From: Rhopalosiphum padi
Taxonomy: Eukaryota; Arthropoda; Insecta; Hemiptera; Aphididae
Reading direction: 5' to 3'
Assembly (NCBI RefSeq): GCF_020882245.1
Contig: NC_083597.1
Location: 840,581 to 904,580 of the forward strand
Length of the DNA: 64,000 bases
This document shows positions 57,763 to 64,000 of the stretch, piece by piece. Numbering within the stretch: position 1 is the stretch's first letter; the number at the start of each line of letters is the position of its first letter. The notes under the pieces are model-generated. The model saw nothing but the letters and a program-made list of their open reading frames with translations, searched no databases and had not been told where the DNA came from. The position numbers and the translations under genes are program-made.

Positions 57763-58829
57763 GGAGCGAACATAGTTTTTCGTATTATATTCACCATTGG
57801 ACTTTTATCGGGAAAACACGCCCAAAACCTGCAAGTGGTACATAAAATATTAGATTGCCTTACTTGCAAAAATTTACATAACATTATACAAAAAAAAAAA
57901 TAAATAAAACAAAACAAAATCCGTAAACCCTTGAGAGGGGAGCACAACTTACTACAAGTTTGCGTGACGGGCGGAATTTACTTAGTGTATAATTCGTGGC
58001 CAACGACCGACCGTCTGTTGGGAAAAATATGGATAATTAAATAAAAACTTCCATTTAATTTGTTCAGTAAATATATCTGTACTTAAGTAATTTTTCCATT
58101 TTTATTTAATTGTAAACTATACGTTTAGTAACATTATTACACAATATTGTAGAGATTATGGATGGAACATATATAATATTTTTTTGCAATTGCAATTTAT
58201 AGAATATTATTTTCCTAATTATTAGATTATTCTTCATTGATTTATTAATTTTTTCACCATTTTAAAGTATATTGATAATAATATAATATATATTTTTAAA
58301 CACTTTAAAAAGTTAGGTCTCTATAACTTAACACAGTACTTATTTGTTAAGAAGCCATGCCAAGACAAAAGAATATCACTATGACTTGAGAAATATTCTT
58401 ATTTTTTTCTTTAATTTACACAAATGTTTTTCAAAAATTGTTTATCAATATATTTTATATTTATGTTCACTAATACTTTTATTTAATACATTTCACTGAA
58501 CGGAAAATTATTTGATACTTAACATTATGGTATTAATTTAACAAGTTCAAAGCTATATATAAAAAAAATGAATCATTATTTATTTTATATAATTGATTTA
58601 ACTTTGAAAATATATGAAATGGTATACTTAAATCTAAAAAAATATTCTTTCATAATTATTTTTTTTGAAAATTTTCAAACGATTATATAGTTATTAGTAT
58701 ACCGTATACCACGACATTTTTCAGGTTATTTTTCATTATCAAAATAATCTGAAATTCTATTCCAAATAATTTAAAGAAATATAATATACAATATAATATA
58801 GTATATTACATATAATACACGTACACTAT

Positions 58830-59132
58830 ATGCTAAAAAGAAGAGAAATACAGATCTCATTTGGAAGGAATATTAAGTACAACAATAATAAGAAACAAAA
58901 AAGAACAAGTCTAAAAACTTTACAAAGTCTCGGTCTTTACTTCCAAAAACTTTTTGTGATTGTTTTCTATCTTATTTTTTTTTTTATCAGTTGTTATTTT
59001 ATTTTTGGGCGTTTTATTTTTGTACTTTCAAGTCACAACAAATGCGCATCGGCGACCACGCGTGAAGGTTTTCGTTTCGTATTTTTAAATTATCTCCCGG
59101 AAATAAAAATATATCAGCCGTTTTTTTCATAA
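58830..59132 (+). CDS. Unidentified ORF, 100 codons, one membrane segment
   Basis: ATG at 58830 (CTATATGC context, weak), stop TAA at 59130-59132. The N-terminal 30 residues are strongly basic (MLKRREIQISFGRNIKYNNN, then KKQKR). Residues about 41-59 form a long hydrophobic, phenylalanine-rich stretch able to span a membrane; the tail is mixed (CASATTREGFRF). AT-driven codons (AAA, ATT, TTT) dominate, as expected from chance, and the hydrophobic part reflects a T-rich tract. No domain is recognised. Confidence 0.15.
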   Translation: MLKRREIQISFGRNIKYNNNKKQKRTSLKTLQSLGLYFQKLFVIVFYLIFFFISCYFIFGRFIFVLSSHNKCASATTREGFRFVFLNYLPEIKIYQPFFS

Positions 59133-60105
59133 TTTATTTCAAAAAGTCTTCACATGTACTCAAAAGTAATAATAATATGCTATCAACTACGTATTTATTA
59201 TTATACCAACACTTTTTGGAGGGTGCCCAAACTCACGGTCTTGTAGCGTAAAAAAAATAATAAATAAATACAATAGTCAATATAATATCATCGCACTTAA
59301 CGTCGTCATTAATAAAATAAATAAGTTTTCTTTTTTCACCATTTATCCCGTGGTGTCGAGTACGATCGATTTCTTCTGGAAACGAAATTCACGTGTAGTA
59401 TAAATCTGCGCGTTGTTATTTGATCGCCGGTATTCCGAATAAATTCCATCCACTGACGGAAATCTTTCTTATTGTAGTTATGACCTATGGTGATACAAAA
59501 ATACAAAAACAACAGTTATTAGTACTGCGTTGATTGTATGTGATGATTGATGAAAAATAAGGGTCGTTTCGAATAGAATAATGTATAATTCGTTTGACAG
59601 CGCGTGCTTCTGATTAATTTTATTTGTTGCACGGACAAAAATAAAATTAAAATTAAAAATGGAGAAATTGTAAAAATATATTCATATAAAATATAGATTT
59701 CATTGTTTAATCGTTATAACATCCCAATAATATAAAAATTTAAATGTATTTTATGACTGTGCACTAATTAACAAAATATAAAATGCGATTAAACATTCAA
59801 AATAATATTATTATGCTATATTACAATTTGTTTTGTAATAATCGTTATTGTGCATATGTATAGATTATAATATTAAATAAGTCTTCGTGGAAATTAATGT
59901 TTGTTGCAACGAATAATATCAAATATGATAACATTTGCATTAGCCACTAGTAATCCGGAGTACATTTTTCTTATGGAATAATATTGTTCATATTGTTTTC
60001 ATTATGTTTGCATGTTAATTTACATGATCTTCCACTTCATCACAGAAATATAAGTTTTTCGATAATTGCCGAGAACTGTAAGTTCTGACCACGGCATCCC
60101 TAGCT
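59133..60105. other. Non-coding spacer
   Basis: AT-rich; no gene, repeat or structure I can support. Confidence 0.55.
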
Positions 60106-60315
60106 TTGTCAGTTAATTATTTCGTGATGTTACTAGAAAAGGTCGTTAATGTCGTATGGAAAATACTTTTTTTTATACATTCGTCTTGCACAACGCCGAG
60201 GCATCTGCCGTGTGGTGCATACCTCATAACACATAATATTATAGTGAATGGTCTATCGACACGACGTCATCATGCGAACACAGCACACACATATGCATCG
60301 AACGATGTCGATTAA
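60106..60315 (+). CDS. Unidentified ORF, 62 codons from ATG
   Basis: The frame is open from 60106, with the first ATG at 60127 and TAA at 60313-60315. The product from ATG begins MLLEKVVNVVWKILFFIHSS, giving a short amphipathic/hydrophobic N-terminus that could act as a signal peptide or anchor. The rest is rich in H, T and N with two cysteines (CTTPRHLPCGAYLITH). No family recognised. An acceptor-like CATCCCTAG ends at about 60102, just upstream. Confidence 0.2.
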   Translation: MSVNYFVMLLEKVVNVVWKILFFIHSSCTTPRHLPCGAYLITHNIIVNGLSTRRHHANTAHTYASNDVD

Positions 60316-62575
60316 AATCTCGTGACTTATAATACTACTGGACATGTTGTTTTTTTTTTTTTTTGTTGTCTATGTAGATTCCTCCGTGTTTATAAATTTT
60401 AACGATTCTAAGTTTTGTTTCTCGATCCTTGACATACACGCGCGTGCGCTCGCGTACACACGAGTCTCGAGTTTTTATGGTGCTTGTTCAACTGTAAACA
60501 TACATCCGATGTAAACGAAATAAAACAAATAAATCGGCTTTAAATTATACACGTATACACGCTTAAGGTATACTTTATTATTATTATAACATGGACGTAC
60601 GCGCTATCAACGATTATTATCGCGTAAAGCATCGGCAGTTGATGCAGTTTGTACTCCGTAACGAATATGTATAATTTCATATTTTATACTCATTTTGTGT
60701 AAACGACGTGCGCAAAGTGGTTACTTATTTGTATTCGTTTTCACATTAAATGATAATTACATTTTTTTATGATTGCATAGGTGGAATCTTGTCTGTTTAA
60801 ATGTTCGTGTACATTTCAACTAATGATATGTACACGAAAAAAACATCTACGATGAATCTATCCTGAACATAAAATAACCGAGTTAACGATTTAAAATTTA
60901 AATATCTATTTTATACATTTTTCGTTGACAGTTAATTTACAGATCACAAGTTTTTAGGTACATTTACACGACAAAATTATGTTGTAATTTTACAATATAT
61001 TGTAATCGGTCGATCGTTTAAAGTACATTTTAACAAATTTCTTTTTTTTATTGCATTTGTATTGTATATATTAGTAGACAGATAGCGTTTTAAGACCTTT
61101 GTGTGACACAATTACGCACCTAAGAATACCTCCGTAAAACAAATTTACTATTCTTAACCGTTATTATATAAGACGTATAACCATAAAAAATTTCTGATGG
61201 CCATATAACATTTTATACCCTATTTCATCTGGTTAATATTTGATGATACAATATTTAAATATAATTATTTATAAACTCATACGAAGTACTGCGTGAAAAC
61301 CTGGGCTTATCCAAGCCACATCGTGTTTTATGCGAAATATTTTTAAATTATAGCCTATAGAGAGTTTAATTAATATGATATAATAATACGCGTTTATGAC
61401 GAAACAATTATCAATCGTGGTACTTTCGGAAATTAAAATAATATTTTATTATATATGTGGTTGTAGAGGTTTTGCATCGCATCTGCATTCTGCATCATGT
61501 GGCGCAAATCACCGACTACTACTGCGTTTATAATCATAAAGTACTTGCTGAAGAATATAACAAGGAAATAAAAATAAATTAAAAATTTCTATAGTTATTA
61601 ATAATAATAATTGACCATACCTTTTCTGTCTATTCAAATTATTCAACTTCCCACACACGACATTCCGTTATACAGCGTTTCGCAGTGTGCTTTTATCCGT
61701 GATATTATATATACGAATAAAAGTATTTATTATATCAAAATTAGAAATTTGAGAGGGTAAGGGCCGTACAAAAGTTTTAAAATGTTGGTTTAACCTCCCT
61801 AAAGTATTCGATGGTTATTTATCCTTTTATATATACTGTGAGCTATGTTGAAAAGTAATTAATATAATAGTTAAATTTATTTTGAATAATTTTTCTTGAA
61901 AATCCTTCAAATACCCAAAATACATATTTTGTAAAATCAAATATCTCTAAAATACTTTATAACATCCGTATATATTACTCTGCTATAATATTCTTATTCT
62001 ACTGCATGTCTATATTCAATACAGATTATACGTAATATATATAATTTATATTTTCTATACCTAAGTCTCAAACTATCGAAATTATGATTATGAGGTAACG
62101 TTGATTATAAATAGACTATGATTTATAATTATATATTTATAAATAATAATAGTGGTGTGATTTATGTACATGAATATGTGTCTACAATATACATTATTAT
62201 TATAATATCAACTATTAATTTTCATATACATAATATTAAATATATTAACTAATATTGTTTTGTATATGTAATATAAATTATTAAATTAACACATTGTAAT
62301 TTCGGCTATAAAGTGATCATATTTATGAAATTTATTTTTGAACATATTTACTATAGGCACAAAACATTTTGGCAGTAAGCCCTCTCTTAGAAATCTTATT
62401 ACATTGCTGCCAGTTAATGCTGCCCATAAGATTATAATTTGTAAGTCTAACTGCACATAGGTGATAATAATATACCAAATAAATGGACATTTTACTGGAT
62501 CATCGTACGTTAGAACTTATAATTGACAAACGATTCGAGAAATCTACTTACGTCATTGATAGTTTTTGTTTTTGA
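60316..62575. other. AT-rich non-coding block
   Basis: A T15 run at 60350-60364 and a CpG-rich bit near 60438-60470 (ACACGCGCGTGCGCTCGCG). No supportable gene. Confidence 0.55.
60350..60364. repeat. Poly(T) run
   Basis: Fifteen consecutive T. Confidence 0.95.
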
Positions 62576-62746
62576 AGTTCAAACTCCCGTGAAACCGAAT
62601 GGGAACATATTAGCAAAGCGACAGTAAAACATCAGGACGACATGCATCAATCACACGATTCTCCGGAGTTGGATCAAAAGATGTCATATTATAGATACTT
62701 TTCGATTAACTTACTAGGTATTGTTTTTCTACACATATTTTATTAA
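62576..62746 (+). CDS. Exon-like open frame, 56 codons
   Basis: Open from after TGA (62573-62575) to TAA (62744-62746); ATG at 62642 gives 34 codons. The first 40 residues are polar and protein-like (SSNSRETEWEHISKATVKHQ; DDMHQSHDSPELDQK), the rest hydrophobic (INLLGIVFLHIFY) and possibly a membrane anchor. A pyrimidine-rich tract with AG at 62576-62577 could be an acceptor, and TACTAG|GTATTG (junction about 62717/62718) a donor, so this may be an internal exon of about 140 bp. Not recognised. Composition is clearly less AT-driven than in the flanks. Confidence 0.25.
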   Translation, partial: SSNSRETEWEHISKATVKHQDDMHQSHDSPELDQKMSYYRYFSINLLGIVFLHIFY

Positions 62747-64000
62747 GCTGTATGTTCTGTATTCTATGATATTTCTACGATGGGTAAATCGGTTATCTAC
62801 CGTCCAAACAACAAAAATAAATACATTAGTGGAATAATATTTATATTTATTATTATTTATTTTTTTTTTATGCTGATTAAACTCGAAATGAGTAATTATA
62901 CTGTCACTCGTTCTCCAACGACGTTGCATCAATCAAACTAACAGACAAACAAATGATTTAAAAATCGTATATTCATTGCGTTCGGTCGAGTTGCTGCAAC
63001 GGATTTCTTTGGATCGGTTGGCATACAATATATAGCTCGTTAGGTTTGTGTTTCGATAACAATACTGTAATTCGATTTGGGCCATGCAATTATATTATTA
63101 TATAATGTATTAATGTATAGCTATGAATATTATACGATTGCGCAAATCGATTTCCTTGTTGGGTCTATCGTAGATGACGTATGCTTTCCCCACGCGAGTC
63201 CCTCAGGCACAAAGGTTTGAAGAACTACATAATAATGTATTATATATAATATTATACTACGGTCGTTAAGAATTTTAAACAGTAAGAAAAGCAAAAACAA
63301 TAAAATGCATTTACATTTAGTAGGAAAAAAACGTGTTTTTAATTAACAGAGCACCTAACTCGTTTTATATTGTTATTCTTATTTAACGTTTAGCCTGTCA
63401 TTTGAACAATTAATGGATTTTTTTTTCATATGCGCGTGATAATTAGTTTTTAAAAATACACGATTACCCAATCAAACTTTGTAAAAACAATCTACGGAGA
63501 ATTTTCTGGATATGTTGAAAATTAATTTTTTTCAAAATAGAATAATAATTGAAATATTATGTTTTGATTAATATAATTTTTGTTGAACTTGTGTATCAAA
63601 ATCACTATATTAAAATAAAGTAAATTTTAGCATATAATACGAGCCAAAAGTTAGGTTTTAAAGTGAAACATACATTTTGATTTTCGTTATATCATATACA
63701 AACTATAGAGAAGTTAGACGTCAGACATGGAGTTATTTAATACGACAGGAAGACACTAGCAGGAGTCGATGTCTTGGATGCGTTTTAGCCTATACATTGC
63801 ACAATAGATATTGTTATATCGGGTGCATAAAATAGTAATGATATAAATAAAATCGATTAAATTATATTTAACAAAACGTTTGAATCGGTGATGGTATTGT
63901 TTAAAATATAATCGATTACGAGTGAGCATAATGCAACGCTGCAATACGGTAAAATATGCACAGGTCCAACAATAATAATGCGTCTCGATTATATATTATT
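62747..64000. other. AT-rich non-coding end of window
   Basis: No supportable gene. Minus frames 62729-62932 and 63756-63944 are AT-driven and unrecognised. CpG density rises slightly at 62970-63220. Confidence 0.55.

Larger units (their letters stand above)
54898..58829. other. Long AT-rich non-coding block
   Basis: No supportable gene. It has simple repeats at 55741-55764 (AAT then CAA) and 57732-57759 (TAA). The minus frame 57711-57947 begins in a GC-richer bit and ends by translating the TAA repeat as poly-leucine, so I reject it as a gene. Confidence 0.55.

Noticed and set aside
57711..57947. 78-codon minus frame ending in poly-leucine
   Set aside because: The leucine run is the (TAA)n repeat read in reverse.
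1..64000. Prokaryotic or viral genome, operons, CRISPR array, rRNA
   Set aside because: No long ORFs, no Shine-Dalgarno spacing, no spaced direct repeats and no rRNA-like conserved blocks; many GTG/TTG frames are chance.

Overview
This window looks like animal nuclear DNA from an AT-rich, compact-repeat insect genome. The abundance of short TA/ATT microsatellites, motifs such as ATAATATTA and AGGTACCTATATA, TA-flanked inverted-repeat elements and CpG-containing islands in an AT-rich background fit an aphid (Hemiptera: Aphididae). That assignment rests on sequence style and is an inference. There are no operons, ribosome binding sites, CRISPR arrays, rRNA or tRNA genes, and nothing prokaryotic or viral.

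I could not identify any gene by homology. Almost all open frames are short and have the length expected from chance in AT-rich DNA (a rough stop-frequency estimate gives a few frames of about 100 codons by chance in 64 kb). The window is best read as intergenic and/or very long intronic DNA. It carries a few possible promoter/first-exon islands, scattered splice-site-like signals, several small ORFs with protein-like composition, microsatellites and small non-autonomous DNA transposons.

Layout. 1-770: CpG-rich promoter-like patch and a candidate first exon ending in a good donor at 773/774. 774-4100: AT-rich, empty. 4100-5000: a cluster of orphan-nuclear-receptor-type half-sites and a 35-codon ORF with an ideal start context. 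5109-5712 and 6815-7350: two related foldback MITEs (a third, more diverged, at 48725-49197). 6340-6570, 9440-9980 and 11500-13110: GC/CpG-rich islands. The last contains a (CA)20/(GT)18 inverted microsatellite pair and a divergent arrangement of a minus-strand donor and a plus-strand basic ORF. 16589-17133: two ORFs overlapping by 4 nt. 19849-20324: Tigger/pogo-like MITE. 26105-26330: an ORF pair, one frame with a degenerate zinc-knuckle-spaced motif. 32912-33731: two protein-like minus-strand frames. 37511-37741: small GC-rich island. 42113-42997: the longest minus ORF (168 codons) and a plus ORF. 45048-45111: candidate exon with ATG and a strong donor; 3.2 kb downstream at 48273-48303 lies a near-ideal recursive splice site on the same strand. 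49697-54900: further islands and small ORFs. 54900-64000: mostly AT-rich, with three weak ORFs.

How parts might work together (inference): on the plus strand, the candidate first exon(s) at about 650-773 and 45048-45111 and the ratchet-type site at 48297 would be consistent with one or more genes whose long introns fill the window. Nothing in the sequence proves this; transcript evidence would decide.
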